Assembly (NCBI GenBank): GCA_941918925.1 | Contig: OW799237.1 | Span: 112,944,515 to 113,008,514 of the forward strand | Length of the DNA: 64,000 bases | DNA from: Phyto melanocephala | Taxonomy: Eukaryota; Arthropoda; Insecta; Diptera; Rhinophoridae | Reading direction: 5' to 3' | In this document: positions 1 through 10,774 of the stretch, in pieces | Numbering within the stretch: the first letter of the stretch is position 1 | Layout of the letters: the number at the start of each line of letters is the position of its first letter | Notes under the pieces: generated by a model | What the model was told of the DNA's origin: nothing | Seen by the model: only the letters and a program-made list of their open reading frames with translations | Databases searched by the model: none | Program-made: the position numbers and the translations under genes

Positions 1-1218
1 TTTTTTTTGCAGGTTTACATGTCTTAAAAACTTGTAGTTTCTTTAATTGATTAATGTTTTAAGTTAATTAATGATTTCCTTTTTTTATAGTAAAATTAAG
101 TGAATATAAGCTTGTTTATTCAAGGTTAAATTATATCGATTATATTGATTACAAAAAAATAATCGCAACATGAGCTAATATGTTCACCTTTTTTACCCGT
201 GGTGTACATCTATAGGATAAGCTCTAAGATAGTTGTAGAATTAATTAATTTGGCTACTAGCTATATCGTTAAAAAAACACATTTTTTTCCAAATGTGCTT
301 CATTTTCTGACATAAAAGACATTAAAAATTAATAAAAAAAATACGGAAAACTTTAAAAAGTTTAAATATTTGTGAAATATTTACCAGTTTCAAAATGACT
401 TTCTTAAACCATTCATGTTCAAAAATTTACCTGAAATTAAAAATAAAAAAAAAATCATTAATACAAAAATATATAAAATACAAGACATAAAATTTTAAAT
501 TTCCATATTAATCAATCATATTTTAAGTTATATTTTTAAAAAAATTCATTATTGTACCCTTATTAACGTGAGCACAATTGTTTTTACTTTAAGAAGATGC
601 TTAGCAATAATAAAGCCGACAAGCATTTGCTTAAAAAAATTAACATTTTTGTTTATCCAAGTTACAATTATTTAGGTATTTTCAATCAGAGATACATATG
701 TATGACTACCAATCAAACGGAATAATTTCATTAACTCTTTCCGGCGCGGTGGTATAAAAACTATACCACTTATTTAATTAATTTTCATACATACTGTGTT
801 CAATGGTATAATCTAAATACCACTTTTGTATGTACCATCAGTTAAACGATGACAGAGGATACCGATATCCTTCCAGTGAATTCCTCAAGGATAATTTTTT
901 TTTATATATTTTTAAAAACATATCTCTAATAAATAAAAGCAAATAAAAATCGGTTTTAATTTCTGTCGATTTCATATAGTGCGCCGAAAAGACAACTCCG
1001 GAAATGGTCAAACTCCATACATAAAAAAGAGAGATACAAATTGCTCTCCTTTAGGCTATCACCTTATGTTATTACACCATGATATTATCTGAACTTTTAA
1101 AGAGGTGTTTAAGCAGCAACATACATAGGTACGACGCCATACTTTTATCAGTTATTTATATACTATACAAAACGATCAAACAGTATGAATTTTCCAGTTT
1201 ATTTTTGCTAGCAACACT
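1..1218. other. AT-rich non-coding flank
   Basis: No coding sequence, RNA gene or complete mobile element was recognised here. Around 733-835 there is a GC-richer patch starting TTAACTCTTTCCGGCGCGG, followed by several copies of a GGTATA..ATACCAC motif in both orientations. It may be the end of an old DNA transposon, but no matching partner end was found. Confidence 0.5.
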
Positions 1219-1252
1219 TATAAAACAAGAGTGAGTTTATGACAGTCAGTTG
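1219..1252 (+). promoter_or_regulatory. TATA box plus initiator, orphan core promoter
   Basis: TATAAAA lies at 1219-1225 and TCAGTTG at 1246-1252. The first T of the TATA box is 29 bases upstream of the initiator A (1248), which is the spacing expected for an insect RNA polymerase II promoter. The predicted transcript has its first ATG at 1311, but that frame closes after 18 codons. No convincing downstream exon was found. It could drive a non-coding RNA, be the promoter of a gene with distant exons, or be coincidental in AT-rich DNA. Confidence 0.35.
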
Positions 1253-1664
1253 TAAGAGAGCTAACATTGCAATCGATATTATTAATACGTATTAATAAAA
1301 AATATTATAAATGCGACTGCAGAGCAAAATGAATCAACTCATACATTTCTCTGGTTTCAATCGATAAGCTGATCATCTGGGCCCTGTTACACAAAACGAC
1401 TTATCAACTTAACAGTTTGCATTTTTGGCAATGAGATAAGTGTTCCTTTTTCACAATAATCTTTGCAAATCTCTCTTTGCCTTAGCAAACTTCCGAAAAG
1501 ACTGAAGAGAGCACATGTTGAAGAGTAGGAAGCTAATAAACATCTTCATTATTTCTGTTTGCCAACCTGAGACTTTGAATTCTAAGTCAACGTATATTTG
1601 CCGACAAAATCTGTCTCCCTATAGCTGTTTTGGGTAAGATACCTACCAACTCAAATTATTAATA

Positions 1665-2207
1665 GCCTTTTTACACTTGCTCACATCTTTCATCTTTCAT
1701 CAAATCAACAAGATGTTAACATCTTCCCATATGAATTGTACGTGTTTGTGTGTCAACATATCTCAACATCTTTTAAAGATGTTCCTAAATCATTTTGTTC
1801 CACTCAACATCTTTCGATTATTTTAGTGTCTTCACTAGAAAAAACAAATATTGTTGCAAAAATTTACATGGCATCACTAGAAAAAAATTATAAATGCCAA
1901 AAACAAAAAAAATACATACAACGATTGGACTTGAAATATGTCGTATAAAATAAAATATCTTAATATCTTCATTCTCTAACAAAATCTGCATATTGTAATA
2001 ATAATTGCTCTCCAAGGGCAATAATTAATACAAGTAATACAGAATTTTTAAATTCATTTTTTAAATTTTTATTTGCGCAAACATTTACAATAAATATTAT
2101 GACAGATGAAAGATGAAGGATGAAAGATGTTGCAAATGTAAACAAGTTTTTTTCATTTTCAACATCTTCCACGCATTCCGCTAAGATGTGAGTAAGTGTA
2201 AAAAGGC
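1665..2207. mobile_element. MITE with ~25-bp terminal inverted repeats (Tc1/mariner type)
   Basis: The left end reads GCCTTTTTACACTTGCTCAC and the right end is its inverse (GTGAGTAAGTGTAAAAAGGC) with one mismatch; the match continues inward through ACATCTT. Both ends are flanked by TA (1663-1664 and 2208-2209), the target duplication typical of Tc1/mariner elements. Internal subrepeats of CATCTTTCATC / GATGAAAGATG extend the inverted structure. The element is 543 bp with no transposase frame, so it is non-autonomous. Confidence 0.7.
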
Positions 2208-4780
2208 TATAAAACGGAAAGTTGAAGAACTATGACAGCCTTAAGACATAGGAGAAATAGTGTGAGAGGCACAAGATAACATGTACCCATTAAAATACTA
2301 TGTCCAATGTTCACAACGCATGTTTCACTGCTTTGTGAAAGTAAATAAAAATTTATTAAATGGATTTGTGTAGATACAGAAATGATTAAAAATTTTACAA
2401 ACAAAAATTATTTTTTGAGAAAATGTATAAAGAAAAATTATTTATATGTATGTACGAATTAATGTATATAGACAGTATATAGACCCCTAAAAAATTCAAC
2501 GGCTTTTGATTGATCCCAGTTGATTTCATACATATAATTAAAATTTCGAAATTACGAACTTCATTAATCATTGGAATTAAAATTATGTTTTTTTTAATCA
2601 TCACATTGCATATTGATTGTTGTCTACAGGTTTGTACAAAGTACATCCGTATTAATGAGTTTCATACTGATTTCACTAGTACAAAAAAGTGTAAAATGTA
2701 TTATATGTATAAATGTATTTAAATACACAAATAATGTTACCCTATACCATTGTAGGTGTTAGGATGATTAAATTTTAACGCCCAAATAAGTGCTATCGGA
2801 AATAAAAAAAAATTAATGAAAAAATTTTTAATATCTACATATCTGTAGAAAAAAGCAAAAACTGTTTAAGTAGACATAAGCTAAAACTAAGATTATTACA
2901 CTATTACATTATTAAAACTACTCTTACGCGAATTTTAAACTATTTTTGACAATATTACAGGCAGTAATAGCGTAAAAGTTTTTTTTACTATATTTTTCCA
3001 GTGAAAAAATATTTCTTGGAATAATAATTTATTTTAACTTAAAATTTTATTAAAAATTATATTATTGTTATATTATATATATATAGACTTTATGAATTAA
3101 AAATTATATTATTTTTATAATATATATATTATATTATTATTTTTTTGCTTTTTTATCAAAAATGTTTAACACAAACAATTTATAAAAATTAACTCAAAGT
3201 TTTTAAAGAGCTTTCCTGAAAAACTATTATAACAGTAGTGAGCAGTGTTTCCTTATTATCACATACCATAATATCTTTGACTGCAGTTTTTATTATATAC
3301 CAAACAAAATATAATTTTCTCAAGATGTTTGTACACAGAACAAATTACAACGATAAGTACCAGTAGAGCTGGACTTAAAGTTATTAATACAAATCGAAAG
3401 ATAAGAGAATAAGTTTAGTTAAGTCCAATCAAAAATTCAAAAGGAAATTTTTTGTCTTAAGACCTTTTTAACTAATAAAATAGAGTAGGTTTTCTCTACT
3501 GCTTGTCAACCGATTAAGAAAATATCAAGGTATATTCATATACCTTGCATTACAGCAACAAATGCACGAATTATAAAACATATGCCTTTCGTTTTTGTAT
3601 CTTTGCCTTCAGATGTCAAACAATTTTTTTTCATATATTTATATTTTATTCGAACTTTTTCTATATATTAAATTTTAATGTGAATCATTTTTATTTGAAC
3701 TTAAGCCAAAATAAAAATGATTCACATTAAAATTTAAAAATTTTTTTTCTTTAATTTTAATAATTTTTAAAAAACTTAAAGGTAAGAACTTTCTAATCTC
3801 GGTTTTGTATATTTTAAAACCAACTGAAAATTCGAATTTTTTTTTTTGGATATAGACAAACTATTAAAAAAAGTTGATAAGTTGTATAAAAACCTTGAAG
3901 AATTCATTAAAGCATATAAAAAGAATTTTTCCAAATCAATGCAGTATTTGATCAGTATTGAAAACGTTCCAATATTTTGAAACTTATAAGCGTTTAAAAT
4001 TTTAACTCCAATGTTGATGAACATATGCACAAAAACAACGCGTGTGTACAAGTTATTTTATAAAGGAAATAAACAGTGGCCTAGTTTAACCCTAGTCCTG
4101 TGATCAATTTTTTTCTATGAATCTTGGCATATTTATTTATTTTAAATACGTTTTCTTTTTTATTTTTCATCATTCTGCTAATGGCACAGCGAAATATTTA
4201 TTTTGGACACCATAGAGTATATATCTCCTGAGTCGTGGTAACAGTTTAGCTGTATTTGTCCATCTTTTGAAAGCACGATAGAGCTTGAAACAAAAAAGCT
4301 AGTGGTATGAAATGTTGCTAGAATATACGTAATATATCAGAAATATTAGATAGAAGAAATTGGTCTATTATAGAGCATTGTTATGCAAGAGAAGGTTATA
4401 TAAAATCGAACAAGATTTAATAGCGCCTAAAGGCATAAACATAGAACAAACACATTTCACAAGTATATTTTATGAGCAAGAGGAAGTTATTTTTTCAAAA
4501 ATTGCTAAAATAAATAAATGTAAATAATAGAACTGTGGCCAATCGTTGTGATTTTTTTATTTTTATGATTGTATCTCCAGAATTTTGTTATATAATTCCA
4601 ATGTTTAGTCAGAAATTTGTTTAAAATCTATACAAAATTTCATTTATATATTTGATGCACGGAAGCAGATAAATTTTGTCTATACTGACGCCCAAACTTA
4701 AACAAAGTACGATTGTCCGATTTGGAGTCCAGAAAAATACTACTAAACTACGTATAAAATTTGACTGACTTAAGCCTGTA
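2208..4780. other. AT-rich non-coding stretch
   Basis: Apart from the hairpin at 3670-3735, nothing was recognised. Short open frames here are low-complexity, AT-driven and lack family motifs. TATATA runs occur near 3068-3135. Confidence 0.5.
3670..3735. repeat. 27-bp perfect inverted repeat with 12-nt loop
   Basis: The left arm at 3670-3696 and the right arm at 3709-3735 are exact reverse complements around a 12-nt loop (GAACTTAAGCCA). The core of each arm reads ATGTGAATCATTTTTAT or its complement. A transcript would fold into a perfect 27-bp stem. The perfect arms with a tiny loop suggest a snap-back or foldback duplication. A precursor small RNA is possible but would normally show bulges. 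Confidence 0.65.
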
Positions 4781-4982
4781 GTACACGAAATGTAAAAACC
4801 ACGCATGTGGCTGTGACTTAATTTTAACGTCATTAACTTCGGCCACATGTGTTTCGTGTTACATATATCAAAATCTTACCACATGCAACCGCTTACGATT
4901 AAATTAAAAATGTAATCAAAGTGCTGAAAATTTTATTGACATCAGACCCACATGTGCATGTGGCTTTTTACATTTCGTGCTC
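4781..4982. mobile_element. short TA-flanked MITE
   Basis: The left terminus GTACACGAAATGTAAAAACC and the right terminus (inverse: GAGCACGAAATGTAAAAAGC) form ~24-bp inverted repeats that continue into CCAC(GC)ATGTG. TA dinucleotides flank the element at 4779-4780 and 4983-4984. It is 202 bp with no coding frame. Confidence 0.65.
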
Positions 4983-5794
4983 TATATTTGGCTTTATAGT
5001 TATTATCTGGAGAAATTTATTTTGTGTAACTATAGGGTGTAAATAATGTGGCATGAACGATTATACGTTTTTTTTTGATTTTGTGTTATGAGCTTCTTAC
5101 AATTTTCCTAAAAAACAAGCCGCACAGTAATGCCCTCTCAATAATACACTCAACACCAATAACAATAAAAATATTGTATAGTGTTTTACACTGCATATGT
5201 ATGTATGTGTAAGCAGTGCCTGCTTGATATCATTAATCATGATCTTGTTAGAAACATAAAAGAAGGCTGTAAAACATAAAAAATCTTAATGTGTACTAGT
5301 AAAATAAAAAATCAAAGTAAAGCCAATAAAATGAATAAAAAAACTGATAAATAAAACAATAACAATTGCATGTAAGTATATAAAACAAGAAGGCGTTTAA
5401 GCCGATTAACACAATGATTTTTAATTTTAATTATGAGATCACTACAAGTACTCTTAAAATACAAAAAAAAAAAAAAATATTAATGTTTTTAACCAATATA
5501 ATTACTTTTTGTTTATTGTTGTTTGCTTTCTTAAGGTTTATACTTATCTATGAAATGAGTTGCCTAAACGGTTAATGCTTCCAGGATTAAGTGTTCGTAG
5601 TTAATGGCCCTAATAGTTTCATCAATGTGTTAAATAGAATTTCCATATAGGCAATAAAGTCTGGGTTCTTACTAAATAAAGTAATCGCTTTAATCGATTT
5701 TTGGTTTTATTTTTCTTACATCTATTCATTACGATATTTCTTTAAAGATTGATGATTTTTTATTTTTTTTATTTAAGCAATTGTTTTGAAGTTA
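4983..5794. other. non-coding stretch
   Basis: No gene, RNA or element boundary was recognised. The stretch is AT-rich with homopolymers (poly-A near 5461-5477). Confidence 0.45.
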
Positions 5795-5997
5795 GGCAAA
5801 AAGGTTTAAAGTCAGAAACTGCAGTTTTTGTTTAATATCAAACAAAATGTGAATGTTTTGAATTATGGCTTTAAGAGCAAATTATTACGATTGAAAGCAG
5901 TTGTGATAGACTTGAGTTATTGTGATAACAAAGGAAAATGCAGTACAACATAATGGAAAACAAAATCTATAATTTGTTGATTTAAGACCTTTTTGCC
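5795..5997. mobile_element. short TA-flanked MITE
   Basis: The element begins GGCAAAAAGGTTTAAA and ends with the near-inverse TTTAAGACCTTTTTGCC. TA occurs immediately outside both ends (5793-5794 and 5998-5999). It is about 203 bp with no open frame. It resembles Tc1/mariner-type MITEs but is a different family from the one at 1665-2207. Confidence 0.6.
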
Positions 5998-6358
5998 TAA
6001 CGCACAGTGGTACTATTTGAAGATGAAATAATTTTTAGCATATAACTTCTAAGCTGCTTATCCGAATTGAATAAAACAAACTGGATCCCGTAGCAGGGAA
6101 TAAATTCTTCTCAATTAACTCAGAGGTGCCCTGTGTAAGCACAGGGTAGCCTCACAGTTCGTCAAAATTGGCAGCCTCATATTTAAAAAACCTGTTTCAA
6201 GGCTTGTCAGTTTCGTAAACGTGAATCGATTTAAATTTTTCTTTGTTCATCATAGTTTACAGCCCAAAATCCAAAAACAGTAGCATTGTATATGCATCTG
6301 TTTTTGGACAATCACATGTGGGTTCCCAAAACCCGAAAAAGGAAATTTTAGGATGAAT

Positions 6359-6640
6359 TTATTCAAAAAATTTATTTTCAATAATCCATTCAATGAAATC
6401 AGTTCGCTGTGCATGGTCTTTAGGCTTCAGACGTTGTGTTAATTTAATTTTATCAGCATGGAGGCACAGATCTTTAGTGAGTATAGAATATAGAGAGCTT
6501 CTTAAAATTTGCAATTCTTGTACAAGGCGCCAAACTGACGTTGCTGGATTGTCACCGACACTCTCAGGCACTGCTAACCCTATATTGTCGGCTGTGGTAT
6601 TCTTCGTTTTATGGTTGCCATTACTTTACTGAACAAATGT
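6359..6640 (-). pseudogene. mariner-like transposase, N-terminal helix-turn-helix fragment
   Basis: On the minus strand the translation contains ESVGDNPATSV, followed by an LQILRSSLYSILTKDLCLHA helix-turn-helix and KIKLTQRLKPKDHAQR. This is the paired/HTH DNA-binding region of a widespread insect mariner-like transposase family (typically ..TSVRR..L..S..T+.RIL.KDL.LH.YK.QL.Q.LKP.DH..R..). Only about 90 residues remain before a stop at 6359; the catalytic DDE/D region is absent. Fragments of related transposases occur further right (18544, 25017, 55838). A dead fragment. Confidence 0.65.
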
Positions 6641-6784
6641 TGAAAAATTCAAATCTTGCATCAATTTTGGAATACCCTATTATTTTACTTGTTCCCAGAA
6701 GAAAAGGTATTTTAAATTCTTTCTCATATTCACATATTGTATATGTACTCTATTTCCGGCATTGTTCAAAAGTTTCAAATTAAA

Positions 6785-7590
6785 ACAAGTAAGAGCGCTA
6801 TATTCGGCCGTGCCGAATCTTATATACCCTTCACAACGTGTAGTCATGCAATACCAGTAGTTTGTGACACCATACCATCCCATATGAAATACGTACATAC
6901 ATATAAAAACATACATATATAAAAACATCCCATTGTAAAATTATAAATTCACGTATGTATGTTAAAAAAACAAAAAAAAAAAATAAATAAAAAAAAAATT
7001 TAAAAAAAAATTTAAAAAAAAATTAAAAAAAAAATTATTATATATGTAATATATATAAAACAAAAATAAAAAAAAATTAAAAAAAAATAATTATAAAAAA
7101 TAATAATAAGAATATAAATAATATATTAAATAAAAAATTAAAAAAAATAAAAAAAAATTAAAAAAAAATTTTAAAAAAATTAAAAAAAAAAATTTTTTGG
7201 CTCAGCTGGGATTCGATGCCACGTTTTCTCTAACCAGTATACACGTTTGTATGTATGTATGTTGTTGTTGTAATGTTGTTTTTGTGAATAAAAAATCGAG
7301 GTGGTCGTGGGTTTTTGCTCATATCTCAGTTGTTTATGTACCGATGTTTCTGATTTTCAATACCGTTCTACTCCCGAATATTTTTGATATTTTAATACCT
7401 CACCCGGGTCCAAGCAATGTCGGGGGGCTTTAAAAAGTTGATTTCAACATACAGACGGACAGACGGTCAGACGGACAGACTGACAGAGCTTAATCGACTC
7501 CCCTATTCATAAGCTTTCAGAATATATATACTTTATGGGGTCGGAAATGAAAATTGTAGAAATTTCACACGGGTGTGAAGGGTATAAAAA
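6785..7590 (+). mobile_element. Helentron/DINE-1-like element, family 1, copy 1
   Basis: The element starts ACAAGTAAGAGCGC, carries the palindrome TTCGGCCGTGCCGAA, then an A-rich block. Next come the conserved box GGCTCAGCTGGGATTCGATG, a TATG microsatellite, a GACGGACAGACGG tract and the block ACTTTATGGGGTCGGAAATG, and it ends GAAGGGTATAA. Subterminal palindrome, internal microsatellite and conserved ends match the general description of DINE-1/Helentron non-autonomous elements in flies; the assignment is inference. No protein is encoded; small open frames inside are incidental. It lies tail to tail with the next copy. Confidence 0.6.
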
Positions 7591-7644
7591 GCGTCTTTTT
7601 CAGAGTTCGAAAAAAACTGCACTTTGATTGAAAGCAAAGTTGTA

Positions 7645-8454
7645 TTTTTATACCCTTCACCTGTGGTGCACAAGGGTATATATAGCTTTGTCATTCCGTT
7701 TGTAATTTCTACAATTTTCATTTCCGACCCCATAAAGTATATATTTTCTGAAAGCTTATGAATAGAGGAGTCGATTAAGCCCTGACCGTCTGTCCGTCTG
7801 TCCGTCTGTCCGTCTATCCGTCTGTCCGTCTGCCCGTCTGTCCGTGTGTTGGTTGAAATCAACTTTTAGAAGCAACTATATGTTCCTCAGATCTGTATAT
7901 GGTATCAATCTCTTGGAAATATCCAGGAATGAATCGCTATTGAAATTCAGCACAATCGCCCCATAACTTTCTGAGATATGAGCAAAAAACCACGACCACC
8001 TCGTTTTTTTTCACAATTACAACAACAACATACATACATACATACATACATACATGTAAAAAACATACCAAACAAAAAAAAATTACAAAAAAAAAAATAT
8101 TAAAAATAAGAAAAAAAATAATAAAAAAAACTACAAAAAAAAAATTTTAAAAAAATTTAAAAAAAAATTTTAAAAAATTTGTTAAAAATTTTTCTAAAAA
8201 AATTTTTTAAAAAAATTTAAAAAAAATTTAAAAAAAATATAAAAAAAATAATAAAATATAAATAATATATTAAATAAAATAAAATAAAATTTTTTTGGCT
8301 CAGCTGGGATTCGATGCCACATTTATTCTAACGTGTACGTATGCACGTATTTTATATGGGATGAATGGTGATACAAACAATTGTTATTGCATGACTACAC
8401 GTTGTGAAGGGTATATAAGATTCGGCACGGCCGAATATAGCACTGTTACTTGTT
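7645..8454 (-). mobile_element. Helentron/DINE-1-like element, family 1, copy 2
   Basis: Same layout as the copy at 6785 but inverted: it begins TTATACCCTTCAC (inverse of the 3' end) and finishes with TTCGGCACGGCCGAA and ACTTGTT (inverse of the start). It carries a longer CCGTCTGT-type satellite (about 7786-7845) and a CATA microsatellite (about 8031-8055). With copy 1 it forms a ~1.7-kb inverted arrangement separated by only ~55 bp. Confidence 0.6.
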
Positions 8455-10392
8455 ATTTTTCAATTTTACCTAATTCTATCACCTACATAGACTTATAGAC
8501 GATAATGAACCATTGAGTGAAATTCCGATCGTGATTGTAGACAGTTATTTGCCTATTTACGTTATTACCTTGTTATGTTAATATCGTAACTTAAATGTTT
8601 TTGTTTAGCTAAAGATGGCGCTAATGCATTTTTTGCAATAATACAATTTTGATTATCAAGAACAATGTTTGGAAAAAAATTTTTTTATTCTAGAATACGT
8701 CCTGAGTTTTTGTTGTATTTTTTGAAATATTTTATATAAAAACCCATGTAAAACATTGTCTTAAAAGTTACAAAAAAAAAAATAAAATTTTAAATTTAAT
8801 TACTCTTTTGTGATTTTTTCTACATAGTAAATTTTTTAGTATTTTTTGTTAATAATTTTCTAATTAAATTATATGCCTTCTTTTACCATGAAATTCATAA
8901 ACAAGCATCGAAAATTTCATAAGATAAATGCAATTTTTGCAATATTTTTTTTATGTGAAATTATTATGAGAATTTGTTAATGTTTTTGTTTTAACTATTA
9001 CGTCATGCTATTGTAAAAATGGGTAATAAACAATGTGTAACAGGGTGTTACAACTGTAGAGTAACTGGTTTTTAAATATGTTTTTCGTATATAAAGTATA
9101 AAAAAGTAATTTTAAAACTTAGGGCGAGTGAAGAATTTAAATTTTGAATACAGCCAATAATAAAATAGTTTTTCGTTTAGAATTTTTGAGGTTTAAGCTA
9201 CACACAATGAAAAATTATGGTTACGATATGCTCACGATGGTCATATTATGTTCGCTGTAACAATATTTGGATATCAAAGACAAGTAATAGTTATTTTTAA
9301 TTCATTTTACCATATATTTTGTCACGACAATCAATTTTTATTTTGAATTTATTCATTTAATTTTTCTTTTTATGAAAACTTCGATATGGATGTTCTGTAA
9401 AAATGCTTTGTCTTGCAAAATTATTATAAGTATGAGCTCTTCGCAAAAATAATATTATATTCGAAAGCATTTAAAACTAAAAATAATGCTGTGTGAAACA
9501 ACAGTATGACTACAAGGCAATCAAGTTATGATATCTTTTAATAATATTTTGTTTTCAAAGGTTCTTCTTCTTATTATTGAATACATTTTAAATAATTTTA
9601 AAGTTTCTTATGTGAAGAAAATTATACATAAATTTAAAAATAGGAGGCGCGAATTATAAAATTAAACTTGTAAGCATTATATGTTTAAAGCATAATATTT
9701 GTTAATTTTATTCATTTTAGTTAACAACGAACATACAACGTGTATGTATTGCGGATTTTAATTGGAATAATTCATTTGCCAAAGCAAATGTGAAAAATAT
9801 AAACACAGAAATGAAAATCAAGAAGCATGGGAAAAACTTTTATCAAAATATAATGCTAAGATTCTAGCTTTCGAGTTCTCCATTATTATTTTGCCCAGAT
9901 TTTGTGCTGAAATATTGGTTATATGCTATAAGTCTTCGTAATTTCGCTCAGAAGCTGGAAACTGTAGAGTTGTGTTCGCTGGGTTTCAAGTGATGTGTTG
10001 GTATTTTCTGTTTGTATTGCTGGTGCAATATATTTGAATAGCTCCTCACATGTACTGTTGTCTTTGCGTACAAAATTAAATTTATTTACTTTTGGCTTTC
10101 TAAAATACTCACTGTTCAAACTGCATAGAAATATTTAAGGTATCTTGTTATGTACTCGTCAATAATTTTCGATTTTATAAGATTTGGAAAGAAAGAACTG
10201 GCATTATAAATATTTATTCTCTAACACAAAATTTTGTGTCACCCTTTTCATTTGGTTTTCGAAACAGACTTATGTGTTGTGCACATTTAATAATATTTGA
10301 CAATTTAAATCTTTAAAGTTGGTACTTAGTTTAGTATTTCATTGCATTTTGCTTTTGTATAAGTAAATAAATACAACATGGTTTATACCTTG
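8455..10392. other. non-coding stretch
   Basis: No recognisable gene. A 66-codon minus-strand frame at 9919-10119 has fairly balanced composition (KPKVNKFNFVRK, CEELFKYIAP) and might be a decayed exon, but I recognise no family and see no splice context. The rest is AT-rich. Confidence 0.4.
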
Positions 10393-10774
10393 GGCCAATT
10401 CAAAGTAGACTCTCATATTGTACTATGTCATATAATTCATATTAATATGACTAGTGACTTTGAACACCTTTTGTTAACAAATTATGTATTTAATACAAGA
10501 AAGAAGACAAAGAGATGACGCTGTTAAAAATTGTATGTATACAGGAAAGAAGAAAATAGAAAATATTCTCTCTGAGAGGTGAGAAGCGAAGAAATTCTCT
10601 CTGAGAGACAGTATGGTTAAAAGTATAACATAAACAATTTCTTATACATAGGAAACAATGTGTAAAGTCTTATTACTTTCTTTGTATGGAAATTACTAAC
10701 AAAAATTTAATGCGTGCATAAAAAAATATGAAATAGTACAAATATGACTGATGTGCAACCACTTTGAATTGGCC
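10393..10774. mobile_element. GGCCAATTC MITE, copy 1
   Basis: The left end GGCCAATTCAAAGT and the right end ACTTTGAATTGGCC are perfect inverses. CCTTG directly abuts both ends, a possible 5-bp target duplication. Inside is a TCTCTCTGAGAG inverted motif repeated twice. A second copy of nearly identical length is at 20396-20778, which confirms the boundaries. No transposase frame. Confidence 0.7.

Noticed and set aside
7197..7433. Open frames starting MAQLGFDATFSLTSIHVCMYV, seen again at 8295 and 36466
   Set aside because: They read through the conserved GGCTCAGCTGGGATTCGATG box and TATG microsatellite of family 1 elements; no protein family and no conservation beyond the repeat.
7533..7862. 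109-codon minus-strand frame with TDGQTDRRTDGQ repeats (also at 32492 and 43929)
   Set aside because: Translation of the GACGGACAGACGG satellite in family 1 elements, not a repeat protein.
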